A stretch of 47,404 nt of DNA. Source: a virus. This document shows positions 24,601-37,000 of the stretch, one piece after another; within the stretch, counting starts at the first letter, position 1; each line of letters opens with the position of its first letter. Location of the stretch: IMG/VR virus record IMGVR_UViG_3300024306_000040, positions 1 to 47,404 of that record; one strand, given 5' to 3'. The position numbers were made by a program, and so were the translations under genes. The notes beneath the pieces were generated by a model, which was given only the letters and a program-made list of their open reading frames with translations, ran no database searches and was not told the DNA's origin.

Positions 24601-25046
24601 ATTTAATCAAATCAATCAGTGATGAGATTATATATCATCCGGTAAAGTACAAGGTATTGTTTGGCGCCAAGGCAAACTCAAAGTTACAGGCAGTTTTTAA
24701 AATAGTTAAGAACTCAAACAAGACAGTTAACGATAACGATATAAAAGTAAGAGTAGTGTCAGCTATAAATGATTTCTTTAGTGTTAACAACTGGGACTTT
24801 GGTGATCGTTTTTATCTCAGTGAGTTGATAACTTATATTTTGACAGCCACTGCTCCGGATATTAGCAACTTGGTTATCGTACCCAAGCAAGCAGACCAAT
24901 CATTTGGTAGTTTGTTTGAGATACAAGCAGCACCGGATGAAATATTTGTTAACGGTGCTACGGTTGACGATATAGAAATAGTAACAGCTATCACAGCCGC
25001 AGAAATCGGCGCAAACCCATCAACAATAGTTAATACAACAGCGTGA
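21636..25046 (+). CDS. 6: Baseplate wedge subunit gp6
   Basis: This wedge protein forms the continuous inner ring of the baseplate. The N-terminal 110 residues (VIITYLRQNYPEDFNDYIES, MALIDAVAFLGQSLAFRVDL, ARMLSYNAKRNVPAQGLLKF) are an unmistakable gp6 signature. The C-terminal part has VKYKVLFGAKANSKLQAVFK, then IKVRVVSAINDFFSVNNWDF, as in the GpJ-like region. Length is 1136 residues against 660 in T4; the extra material is mostly in the middle (about 540-900), beta-rich and of unknown role. AGGAAAA precedes the start. gp25 ends 41 bases upstream and the giant gene starts 8 bases after the stop, so all belong to one transcript. Confidence 0.92.
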   Translation: MTTTSRQNNLILNQDWKRIYQTFKNADFKSYDFENLRRVIITYLRQNYPEDFNDYIESSEYMALIDAVAFLGQSLAFRVDLASRENFIDLAERRDSVLRLARMLSYNAKRNVPAQGLLKFTSVSTTESLLDGNGKNLANQIIQWNDPTNTNWLEQFIVVLNAAMADNTQFGRSQGTSTIQGIPTEQYRFKTTSADVPIYSYSKTVSGRGMSFEIVSTSFSNSTVFYEEAPVPANQLGFIYKNDGKGPASPNTGFFLMFKQGSLEFADFTVDIPTTNETISVGAQNINNDDVWLFSLSSAGVQQNQWTKVSDLLGNNIIYNSIDKNIRNIYSVVTKENDQVDLEFSDGVYGNLPQGSFRFYYRVSNGLSYTIYPNEMKGISIAIPYYNKQGVRHTITVNLGLQYTVTSSASSESTDSIRANAPALFYTQNRMITGEDYNLAPLATSQNILKIKSINRTSSGISRNFEVIDASGKYSSVNVFADDGYIYKETSEKNILFKYASTIDIINFIRNTIEPTFASTDVYNFYLTKFDRTPYTFTDSNYIWKQVTSTGNKTTGYFVSGIDGSLLKVGTYTTSVLKSAAPGALLRFVAPAGKSFRKGKLVTTNTSDPLQTSYIWSEVVSIVGDGTNAGRGVLTSGLGPVTFNTTIPSGAIADRFVPRFSTSLTDALELEMINQISQNFNFGLRYDIDTASWKVITAGNLNLSDVYNSGKAGDTTNAGLDASWYIAFVRQADQYFIRIRVMHYIFGSVQQNRFYFDGQQKVYNSETGTVIKDKVKILGINTGGDLLTSIKQDIDFEIDETIKFDDGYESTKEIKIAFADSDNNGVIDNPDAFEKIVGLDSLHNFLFFKKTTDASGATYYDIIDNSDELIMIWPKETTAVISNYNNGQLVYFYDSAEDVVKRVDKTTNTFVLESSYKAAVGRDRLKFQYLHNANSERRIDPSSSNIIDLFILTRAYDTSYRNYLAGYISTEPTPPNNDSLRDTFGVNLDLIKSISDEIIYHPVKYKVLFGAKANSKLQAVFKIVKNSNKTVNDNDIKVRVVSAINDFFSVNNWDFGDRFYLSELITYILTATAPDISNLVIVPKQADQSFGSLFEIQAAPDEIFVNGATVDDIEIVTAITAAEIGANPSTIVNTTA

Positions 25047-25053
25047 GTAAGTA

Positions 25054-28000
25054 ATGGCAGATAAAATTTATCCACAAAGTCAACTTCCAATAAGAAAGAC
25101 TAAAGATCTATTGCCGAATGTTTTCCAAACACCGGCAAATAATAAGTTCATGGCCGCCGTGGTCGATCCTTTGGTACAGCCAGGAGTCTTACAAAAAACT
25201 GCCGGTTATGTCGGTCGAAGATATGGAAAAACTTATCGTGGTAGCGACATATATCTTGATACAGACAATACATTACGTAGTAGATATCAAGTCGAGCCAG
25301 GAGTCATTTTTAGAGAAAATGAAACCATACAGAATTTTTATGATTATTTAGATGTAAAGAATCAGATAAAGTTCTTTGGAAACGAAGTTGATAGAGATTA
25401 TCTAACTACTAGCCAAGAACACTATAGTTGGAATCCCCCTATTGATTGGGACAAGTTTATTAACTTTAGAGAATACTATTGGCAACCAAGTGGTCCGCCT
25501 CCGTTGCAGATCTACGGACAGTCGGCAAAAATAACCAGCACTTATAAGGTAGAACTAGGGTTAGGATCATCTTGGGTTTTCAGTCCTGATGGTGTTACAA
25601 ACAATCCTAAGATAACACTGTACAGAGGTCAAACCTATAAGTTTAAGATCAATGCTCCTAGTGAAGCATTTGTGATCAGGACCAACCCTGATCTAGGTTC
25701 ATTGGTCTACAATCCAAATCTTGGATATAAGGCTGGATCAGTAGTTCTTTACAATGATCAACTTTGGAGAGCTAAAGTTGATGTGTTACCAGACGGCAGC
25801 ACTATCAATGTTGATAGTCAAGACTGGGAGCTTATCAGTATCAACGACTATAACTCAATCTTTGATTACAACGATGGTATAAAAAATAACAAGATAGAGA
25901 ACGGAACTTTAACATTTACAGTTCCCTATGATTCACCTGATGTATTGTTTTATCAGAGTGTAGTAAATCTTGATAGACAGGGTCAGTTCGTAATACAGTC
26001 AATAGTTGAAAATACCTACATCGATGTAACTAAAGATGTTCTAGGTAAATCTCAATACAAGAGCAGCAACGGCATAGAGTTTACTAATGGACTAGTTGTT
26101 GAGTTTATGGGCAAGGTCAGCCCTGAAAAATATGCAACGGATACTTGGTTAGTTGAGGGAGTTGGAAAAGCTATAACATTAACTAGATTTTCTGATCTTA
26201 TCGTTCCGGTATTGTCTACAGATGTTCCTGAAGTTTTGTTTGACAATGCACCGTTTGATGCTGAACCATTTGATGATGCATCTGCATATCCAGGACAACT
26301 TGATTATATCACAATATCAAAAAACAGCCAAGATTCAAATCCGTGGTCACGGTATAATCGTTGGTTCCATCGATCTGTTTTAGAATATGCTTATACACAG
26401 CGAGGACAAGATTTTCCTGCTGATGAAAATCTCAGAGCAAAACGACCTATCATAGAGTTTAGATCAAATATACAGTTGTACAACCACTGTTCTATTGCAA
26501 AGACTCAGGTTGATTATATCGATACCTTTACAGATGATATCTTTAGTAAAATAGAAGGTAGTTCCGGATATAACGTCGACGGCGAGTTTTTGTTTGAAGG
26601 TGCAAGAGTACTAGTGGTAGCAGATACTGATTCTTTAGCTAACAACAAGATCTATACTGTTCATTTTATAAAGTTTGGCAACAACACGCAGATTACACTC
26701 AAAGAAGCTACAGATTCTCAATCTGTAGTTGGCCAGGGTGTATTGGTTCGCCGCGGCAAATCAAACTCTGGATTGATGTATCATTTTACCGGAGAGAGTT
26801 GGGTCAAGAGTCAGGCCAAGACTACTGTAAATCAATCTCCATTGTTTGATGTCTATGATGAAAACTATGTTAGTTTTTCGGATCCGGAAACATATCCTAT
26901 TAGTTCTTTTAACGGCAATCCTTTAGTTAGCTACAAGATAGGCAACGGTCTGACAGATAGTCAGCTAGGATTCAGTTTAAGTTATCTCAATATTGATAAT
27001 GTTGGAGATATTCAGTTTAACTGGGACTTTGGTTCTGAAACAGTAAACTATACAATCGATAGACAAGCTCTTTCTAAAAAAGTTGCTGTAGGTTATTTTA
27101 AAGATAACTCAACAGGAGGGTACGATAACGGCTGGACACTTACAGACCTGACCTATATCCAACCGTTAATTGATAGTGTTACTATACAAGAAGCCACTAA
27201 CACCATAAAGTTGACCACTATAGATTGGGCGCAGGTCACGACTGAACCAGTTATTAACTTTTATCTCAATGGAGATAAGCTGACAGATAATCCATGGACA
27301 AGAAATAAAGATACTTTTACTTTCCAAGATTCTTTTTCTGTTAATGATATTATATCTGTAAAAATTGTTACAGATTTAGAACCAGTAACAGGTTACTATG
27401 AAATACCCGTTGGGCTAGAAAGGAATCCGTTAAACTCTCCATTGACTACATTTACGTATGGTCAAGCGATTGATCATATTGTTTCTGCTGTAGAGTTTGA
27501 TACTGAGTTTCAAGGAAACATCCCAGGCAAATCTAATCTTAGAGATCTTGATGGATATCAAGATAACGCCAAGAGATTTTTAACACATTCTGGTTTGACT
27601 CCAGTTGCGATCGCATTGCTCTGTGATAAGACTAATAACATCATTAAATCTCTGCAGTACGCTAAGAGATCATACACAGAATGGAAAAGTAACTTTATTA
27701 CCAAGGCGTTGGAAATAGAATACAACGAAAGTATTCCAGATTTTGTCGATGACATTATCAACGAACTATCAAGAACTAAGAACGGTGATTCGCCGTTCTC
27801 TGATTCTGATATGATCGGTTCCGGTGCATATTCTACTATTTCTTATACTGTAGAAGATACTGGAATAAAAACTTTTGCATTGTCTGCGCCATTTAGTTTA
27901 ACTACCCTGTCTAGGAAAGCAGTTTATGTATATCTAAATGATAATCAGTTGCTACACGGACGAGACTATACATTCAACGATACTTTTGGTTTTGTTAATA

Positions 28001-31000
28001 TATCTCTAGATCTGAATGAAAATGATCTAGTAGAGATAAGAGAGTATGTTTCAACAGCACATTGCTTTGTGCCACCAACTCCTACAAGTCTTGGTCTTTA
28101 CAAGAAATATACTCCGAGCAAGTTTTTAGATGATACTTACAAAACACCTACCGAAGTTATACAAGGGCACGATGGTAGTATAACTGTCGCCTACGGCGAT
28201 TTCAGAGATGATCTTCTATTAGAGATAGAATACAGGATTTACAATAATATTAAACAAGAGTATGATCATACTATTTTTGATATCGATGCTGTCTTGGGCG
28301 GATATTATGGTAATGCTATTTTTAATAAAGATGATTTAGATAATATTGTAGAACAGGAATTTTTAAAATGGATCAATAATACAAATATTGATTACACCAA
28401 CAATACCTATTTTACAGAATATGAAACATTTACTTACAGTTATACCAATATGACTGATCCTACAGGTAAGCAAAACTTACCTGGATGGTGGAGAGGAGTG
28501 TATAACTGGTTCTATGACACCGATCGCCCACACAGATGTCCTTGGGAAATCTTAGGATTTAGCCAAAAACCAATCTGGTGGGAAAAATATTATGGACCTG
28601 CTCCATACACCAGCGGCAATCTGATTTTGTGGGAAGACATACGAGATGGTATCATTCGAGAAGGAGACCGTGCTGGAACATATCTAAGATATGCTCGACC
28701 AACAATACTAAGTCATCTTCCTGTTGATGTAGAAGGTAAGCTTCTAAGCCCGCTTGAGTCTGGGCTAGCCAACGACTTTGTTCTTATCAATAATAGAGGA
28801 CCATTTAAGTTAGGAGATATATCTCCAGTTGAGTATGCATGGAGGTCAAGCTCAGAGTTTCCGTTTGCTATCACTATTGCTCTATGCCTATTAAAACCTT
28901 TCGAGTTTATAGGAGACAGCTTTGATCGCTCTCAGGTTAAGTTAAACAATCTCGGTCAGACTGTTAATGTTAATACAAATCTTCCTGTAACTTTAAATGA
29001 TATAAAAGTTCCTAAGACAGGTATACAGCAAGGAGCAGGATTAGTTGTCTACTTGATAGACTATGCTAAATCTAGAGGTGTTTCTTTAGATCTAGTCGAA
29101 AATAAAATAAAAAATATTGATGTAAATCTTACAACTCGACTAGGCGGTTTTGTTGATAAAGCTCAGCAGAAATATCTGTTAGACAGCAAGAATCCAAAAT
29201 CTACTTCTACAGGAGTTTATATTCCTGCAGAAAACTACGACATTATTTTTAATGTAAGTGCTCCTATTTCCACTATATCATACAGTGGTGTGATCATAGA
29301 AAAAACATTAAACGGTTGGTATGTTACAGGATATGATGATCTTCATCCATACTTTCCTTATTACGAACCGTTGGCTAGTCAAGGTGATCCATTAATCTCT
29401 GTTGGCGGAGTGAGCGAAACATTTTCAGATTGGACGCTAGGAACTTCTTATGCTAACGGTGTGATCGTTAGAAACAACAACACTTATTATAGGAGTTTGA
29501 TCACTCATACAGATTCATCTGCGGATGATCTAAACAACAAGACTATATGGAAGAAACTTCCTAAACTTCCTTTAGTTGGAGCAGTTGAAGCATTCAAGAG
29601 AAGAAACTTCAACTTCTCGGCAGTTAGCAAAATGAGCTATGGAACAGAGATAAATGAAATCCAAGACATAGTTAACTTCCTACTAGGATACGAAGCCTAT
29701 CTCAAATCTAGAGGATTTGTATTTGAAAATTATGATCCTGATAATCAAGTAAGCCAAGACTGGACCACTAGTTGTAAAGAGTTCATGTTCTGGACCAGAC
29801 ATAACTGGGCTATAGGATCGATTATCACATTAAGTCCAGCCTCTCAGAAAGTCTATATAAAGACTCCTGTTGGAGTAGCAGACAACCTGTTAGATGGCTT
29901 TTATGATTATCAGGTATTAAAGAGTGATGGTAAACCTTTACAGCCACAATATATCAACGTGGATCGACAGTTCCAAGAAATAACTGTTGAAACTACCAAT
30001 ACTACAGAGGGCATATATTATATTAGATTATATTATGTTCTAAAAGAACACGTAACAGTGTTCAGTGATAAAACGGTGTTCAGTGACATCATCTATGATA
30101 AACCAACCGGATATAGACAGCAACGAATCAAGAGTCTAGGATTCCGTACCACTGACTGGTACGGCGATTATACAAGTCCGGGTTTCTTATTTGACAACGT
30201 TGATATCGCTGTATGGCAACCATTTGTAGATTATAGACTAGGGGATATTGTTGCTTATCAGCAATACTATTGGGTAAGCCAAGTTAATCAAGAAGGATCA
30301 GAATCTTTCAATACTAATCTATGGACTAAACTAGATACAGTTCCAGAAAAACAACTGTTATCAAACTTTGATTACAAGATCAAACAGTTTGATGATTATT
30401 TTAATGTTGAATCACAAGGCATTGGAGAAACTCAGCGAGAGCTTGCACGTCATACTGTGGGATATCAGTCTAGAGAATATCTACAGAATCTCGCAGAAGA
30501 TCCAGTGACCCAGTTCCAGTTGTATCAAGGATTCATTAGAGAAAAAGGAACTATAAACTCTGTCAAGAAAGTTTTTGATAAAATAAGTCGCTCATCGGAA
30601 TCGGCATTAGTTCTTGATGAAGAGTGGGCATTTAGAGTTGGACGCTTTGGTGGTGTTGATCAACTTAAAGAATATGAAATAAAGATAGAAAAATCCGAGT
30701 TTCCATTAAATCCTCAGCCTCTGCTGTTTGTAAATTCTATTCCGTCTGTTTCTAGCGATCGTTATTATAGAGTTATTGGCAGTGATTTTACTATCTCCCC
30801 AACACCTTATACTACAAACATAAATCCTTTAAGTCTAGAGGCAGAACCTGAAAACACAGCAGGATATGTAGCAACATCTCAAGTTGATTTTGCTCTATAT
30901 AATGCAGACGCTATATTAGGTATAGACATTTCTACAGTTTCTGAAGGCGCACATTTTTGGCTTACATTTTATTCACCTGATTGGACCGTATGGAGATTCT

Positions 31001-34000
31001 CAGAAGCTGCAAACCTCAAGGTCGTTGATGCTGTAAAATCTGGGTTAACTGTTACTGTTACAATGAATCGCCGCCATGGGTTGACTGTGGGCGACATTGT
31101 AGGCTTTAGATCGATTCCTAACCTAACAGGATTTTATAAGATTACTGAAGTCAGTGATATGACTATTAGCGTTACTGTTACTCCTGCAGCACAGGATCCG
31201 GTTATTGACGGCAGCACAGTTACCAATGTAGGATTGTTTACTGAAGTTAGATTTGATACCTACGACATGGTTGATCCTGAAAAAGTAGCTTTGTGGAAAG
31301 AAGGATCTACTCTATGGGTTGACGATAATGGTAGCGGGCTGTGGGAAGTTATTAGAAAAACCAAACAATATTCTTTTGGAGAAATCAGTGAATATGGTTT
31401 AACATCACCACTGAGAACTGGTGCAGCAGTCTTTTATGATAATAGATCAAAAGAATCTATAGTTGGTATTCCGGGATCGGGCTATGCCGTTGTTTATTCT
31501 GATATTAACGGTGCATTGACTCCTAAGCAGATATTATCACCGCTGATCGAGTTTAGAACATTATCAATAGGATCATTCGGTCAGGCCATTACAGTAAGTC
31601 CAGACGGTCAATGGTTGGCTATTGGCGTTCCCTTAGCCAGTGGTGTTAAAAATACATATCTAGGACCATTTAGTTCTACAAAGAGTTATGCTCTTGAGGA
31701 TGTTGTCCTTTATGATGATATTTTATGGACACCTAACAAGTTTGTGTCACCTGATGGCAGCACTTTAACATTTAACACAGAAGATTGGGACCGAGCAACA
31801 AACATTGAAGCCTATGGAGAAGCCAGGGGAGATGGATTCTCAGAACAGGGAATGATTGTTCTTTATACAAGGACATCTCAAGGTTGGGATTATTATAAAA
31901 CTTTTGCAAGCCCAAGACCGGCAGCCGGGGAACTATTTGGTTCATCTATTAAGATGGCCAAGAGCGGTACATCATATTCGATGATAGTGTCAGCTCCTGG
32001 ATCTTTAGATGGCATCGGTCGAGTTTACGTATACAGTCATAACGGAACTGGATGGGAGATTGGCGAGATTCTTCCATCTGAACTAGCATTGAACAACTCA
32101 CTAGTTCAAGATAGATCTACTATGGCTCACGGTATACTTAACAGTGATGTTGAAATGCTAAAGATAGGAGACCAGTATGGCTCGGCGATAGCCATGAGCT
32201 ATACAGGTGATATTATTGCAGTTGGCGCTCCGTTTAGTGATGGACAGGTTTTTGATCAGTACAGAGGTGTGTGGAATTCTACTACAGAATACTTCGAAGG
32301 TGAAGTAGTACAGTATGAAGGATTGTACTATAAGTTAGCTCCAGACACATCAGATTCCACATATACTAATACCGGAACCAATCCGACAACATTGCCGTGG
32401 GTGTCTATTGGCGATAGTACGATGAATCCATCTGGAAAAGTTTTTGTTTACAAAAAAGAATCAACCGGTTACAGATTAGTGCAGACTATTGGTGCAGATA
32501 ATCTTTCTGAGTACAGCGATCTTTCTAAAGTAGAAACAATAAATGTAGGCGATCAGTTCGGTGCATCATTGGATTTAGATTGGTCAGGAACTACATTGGT
32601 TATCGCTAGTCCGCTGGGAGATATAAATCTACAGAATCAAGGTTCGGCCTATGTATTAAGATTAACAAACAATATTTTTAGAGTAAAACAAAAACTAGAA
32701 AGTTTTGAAGATTATCCTAATGAATATTTTGGACAGAGCATCTGTATAAGTGGAAATACAGAAAAAATTGTTATTGGAGCAAAGAATACTCCTTATCATG
32801 AGTCGGTTACATTCTTTAGCAAGGATGAAGGAACTACTACCTTCGATCACGGAGCTACAAGATTTAGTAAAGATTATGGTTTTGCCGGAGCAGTTTACGT
32901 ATTCGAGAGAAAAGCAGATGTTTATTTCTTAGCTGAAAAACTATCTGCTGATCTGTCATCGAACGAATCTTTTGGTTACAGCGTGTATTGTACACCAGAT
33001 AACATTTTAGTTGGTTCTCCTGATTATTATTCTAACGTATTAAATCAAAAGACCGGTCATGTGAGACTGTTCAAGAAACTAGAAAATGTAAATTCTTGGG
33101 AGATCCTATCGCAAAGAAGCTTAGTCGTTGATATAGAAAAGTTAAAGAGCATTTCTCTTTACGATGATGTAAACAATAAAAAAATACAAGATCTGGATAT
33201 AATCGATCCAGCTAAGGGTAAAATATTAAACGAAGCAGAACAAGAGTTAACTTTCAAAGTTCCTTACGATCCTGCTGTGTATTCTATTGGTACAGACTTA
33301 CAAACAGTTATACCATCGCAAGAATGGACTGATCATCATGTAGGAAAACTATGGTGGAATACATCTACAGCTAAGTGGATGTACTACGAACAAGGTGATA
33401 CATCTTATAGAGTAGGAAACTGGAGTAGACAAGTTCCTGGTTCTAGCATCGATGTTTATGAATGGGTAAAGACCAAACTGTTGCCTAGTGAGTGGGCCGC
33501 ATTAGCAGATACAAACAACGGAATAGCCAACGGTATCTCAGGACAACCTTTATATCCTAACGACGATGTCTATTCTCAACGTATTCTATATAATGCGTCG
33601 ACTGGTGCGGCAACAGAAACGTACTACTATTACTGGGTAAAAAATAAAACTATTTTACCTACTAATGTTATAGGCAGAAATATATCAGCATCAACAGTGG
33701 CTTCATATATTAATAACCCTATTGGTTCGGGAACAGCATTTGTAGGCATAGCAGCAGAAAATACTCTTTTGTTGTATAACTTCAAATCGATTATTTCAAC
33801 TGATTATGCTTTGTTGAATATAGAGTATAAGAAAGATACTAGTTCGTTAAACCCTGTACACAACGAATACCAGTTGATTAGAGAAGGGTCAACTCAAGGT
33901 GTTCCGTCTTATAAACTTGAAACCAAATGGATCGACAGTCTTGTAGGATACGATTCTGTTGGTAATAGAGTTCCTGATCCGGGACTGCCTGCGAAATTAA

Positions 34001-37000
34001 GATACGGAATCGAGTTTAGACCTAGACAAGGTATGTTTATTAACCGATTAACTGCACTAAGATTAACAGTCGATAATCTGAATGCATTCTTGTCAACGTA
34101 TCCGTTGACAGATTCATTGGACTTTACGTACCTAAATCTAGTCGATCCTGCCCCTAACAGCCAACTAAATCTCTATGATGTAGCAGTTGACACAGATATC
34201 GATCTTGAAACCGTAAGCACTACTCGTGTAGAACCTGCGATTTTGCAAGTGAATATCATAAACGGACAGGTAGATACTATTGATATAGTAAGCAAAGGTT
34301 TTGGTTACAAAGTAGTTCCACCAGTAATCATTGACGGAGATGGTGAACTAGCAGCAGCCGAAGCAACTATAGATTCACAAGGCAGAATAATATCTGTTAC
34401 GGTTACAACTAAAGGTAGAAAGTACAGTTATGCTTCTGCATCCATTAGACCTTTCTCAGTGTTGGTTAACAAAGATGCTACAGCCAATAACTTCTGGGGC
34501 ATATATGCCTACAACAGTGATAAGAAGACATTCTATCGCACAAGAACTCAGGCTTATGATACAACTAGATATTGGAGTTTACAAGACTGGTGGTTGACCG
34601 GTTATTCATCAGTTGACAGAATAGTCAAAGAGATTCCTAATATTTCATATCTAGGGTTTGTTACCACCTATGTAGGCGATATGGTACGTATAAAAGAATA
34701 CGCATCTGGCGGTTGGGCTGTATTGTTAAAAACTTCTGAAGGTAGCTCGAATCCGTCAGATGACTGGATGCTAGTAGGAAGAGAAAAAGGAACAGTTTTA
34801 TTAGAACCTTCTCTATACGATCCAACAGTTGGCGGAATAGGTTATGATAATAACAAGTCATACGATACTGCATTTTATGATCTTGAAAACGCTAAAGAAC
34901 TAAGAAATATTCTACGTGCAGTAAAAGATAATGCCTATAATCTAGGTTTCGGCGACCAATGGAGTAGTTTGTTCTTTGTAGCAGTTCGATATGTATTAAC
35001 AGAACAGAAATATGTTGATTGGATGTTCAAGACTAGTCTTGTTACTGCCACACATAATGTTGGAGCTTTTGAGCAGAAGTTAAACTATAAAAATGATAAC
35101 CTTGCGAGCTTCCAAGATTATATCAACGAAGTTAAACCATATAGAACAACAGTGAGAGAATACATTAGTAGGTATAATACCCTAGAAACAACAGGACTAT
35201 CTACTTCTGATTTTGACCTTCCACCTGCATATAATGTATCTGAAGGAAAAATAACATCAGTAACAGAAACCCAAGAAACGATTCAGAGATATCCATGGAA
35301 ATGGTGGCTCGATAATCATAGATATTCTATAACTGAGATTAGGTTGTCTAATCCGGGATCAGAATATAATTCACCGCCTACAGTTATTATTGACGGCGAC
35401 GGAACCGGCGCAACTGCAAAAGCCTACATCTCAAACGGATCTGTGTCTGGTGTTGAGTTGTTAACTGCTGGCTCAGGATACACAAGAGCTTCTATAAAAC
35501 TAGTTGGCGGCAACGGAAACAGCACCGATATAGCAACAGCAATACCGGTACTTGGTGATTCTAAAACTAGGACATTTAATCTTTCATTGAGATTTGATCG
35601 AGTTAATAAAGAATCTTCTTATTCTACTTTTACAAAGACAGATACTTTTGTTGCTGAAGGAAACAATGCTGTTTTTAAACTCAGCTATGCACCATCTAAC
35701 AATAAGAATAAGATCAACATTTTAAGAAATGGTAATGTTGTTTATAAAGATGAATATTCTGTAAAGATTTATAAAGAAGGTATAGACAACTACTCTTTAT
35801 TAAAAGGATCGGTAATCTTTGTTTCAGCTCCAAACAAAGGTGACAATATCGTTATTACCTACGAAAAGAACGATGAGTTATTGTATGCTGTTGACAGGAT
35901 AAACAAATATTATCTAACAGAATCATCATCGCCTACTGCTTCTGGAATGCTAGGAAAAGAACTTAATCAGTTAATGACCGGTCTAGACTTTGGTGGCGTC
36001 CAAGTACAAGGAACAACATTTGAAGTCACTGGTGGTTGGGATGCTCTACCTTGGTTTTCTGACAGCTGGGACAGTGTAGAATCATCAAATGACATTTATT
36101 TTAGGGCAGATGGAAGTACGGCATCGTATACTTTTGATGCACCTCCTGCTGCTGGCCAAATTTATAACATCTATATTAAGAGAAATGGTGACACACAGTT
36201 TATAAGAATAGACGATCCATATTTTAACCCTGCGCAAGATAGTTCTATGCAGACTAATCCTCATGCAGAAATACCTACCTTTATAGGGGATGGATCGACT
36301 TCTGTGATAATGCTAACTCCTTATTTGAGTTTAAATGCAGGTGATACATTGGTATTCAGACAAATCGAAAGTGATGGTTCTGTTACTATTAATGATTCCA
36401 ACATTTTAGACACAAAGATAAGTGGTGGCACATTAGCTGCTATGAGCGGAGCATATTCAACTGCTTCAGGTACTGCCGCAGAAGAAATAGTTCTAGAGGG
36501 TGGTAAATTTATAAGTCCTGAACAAGTTCCTGCACCTGAAGAAAATGTTCCTGGACAGGTACTAGATAGTCTTTCTATAAAAGTGTTTAATAACACAAGG
36601 TCGGGAGCCACTCCTCTTAACCACAGGACTATCTATTCAGATGGAATAACTTTAACTTATAAGATAGGACAAAAAATAATCGAAAATAGCTCTTTGTTAG
36701 TCTATATCAATAAGATTAAGAAAACAGAAACTATAGATTATTCTATCGATTATAAAGATCAAGAAATAACTTTAAACAGCCTAGCACCTGCGGGAAATAT
36801 TATTGAAATTATTTCTTTAGGTATTGGCGGCCACAATCTTTTAGATTATCAAGAGTTTGTAGCTGATGGTGATACTAGTTTATTTTTAACTGATGCAAAC
36901 TATACAGATACTACTTCAATATTTGTAACAGTAAATGGAATCTATAAGGAAACAGCATTCGTCAACAGTACAGGAGTTGTTGATTCTCAAAATAGAACAT

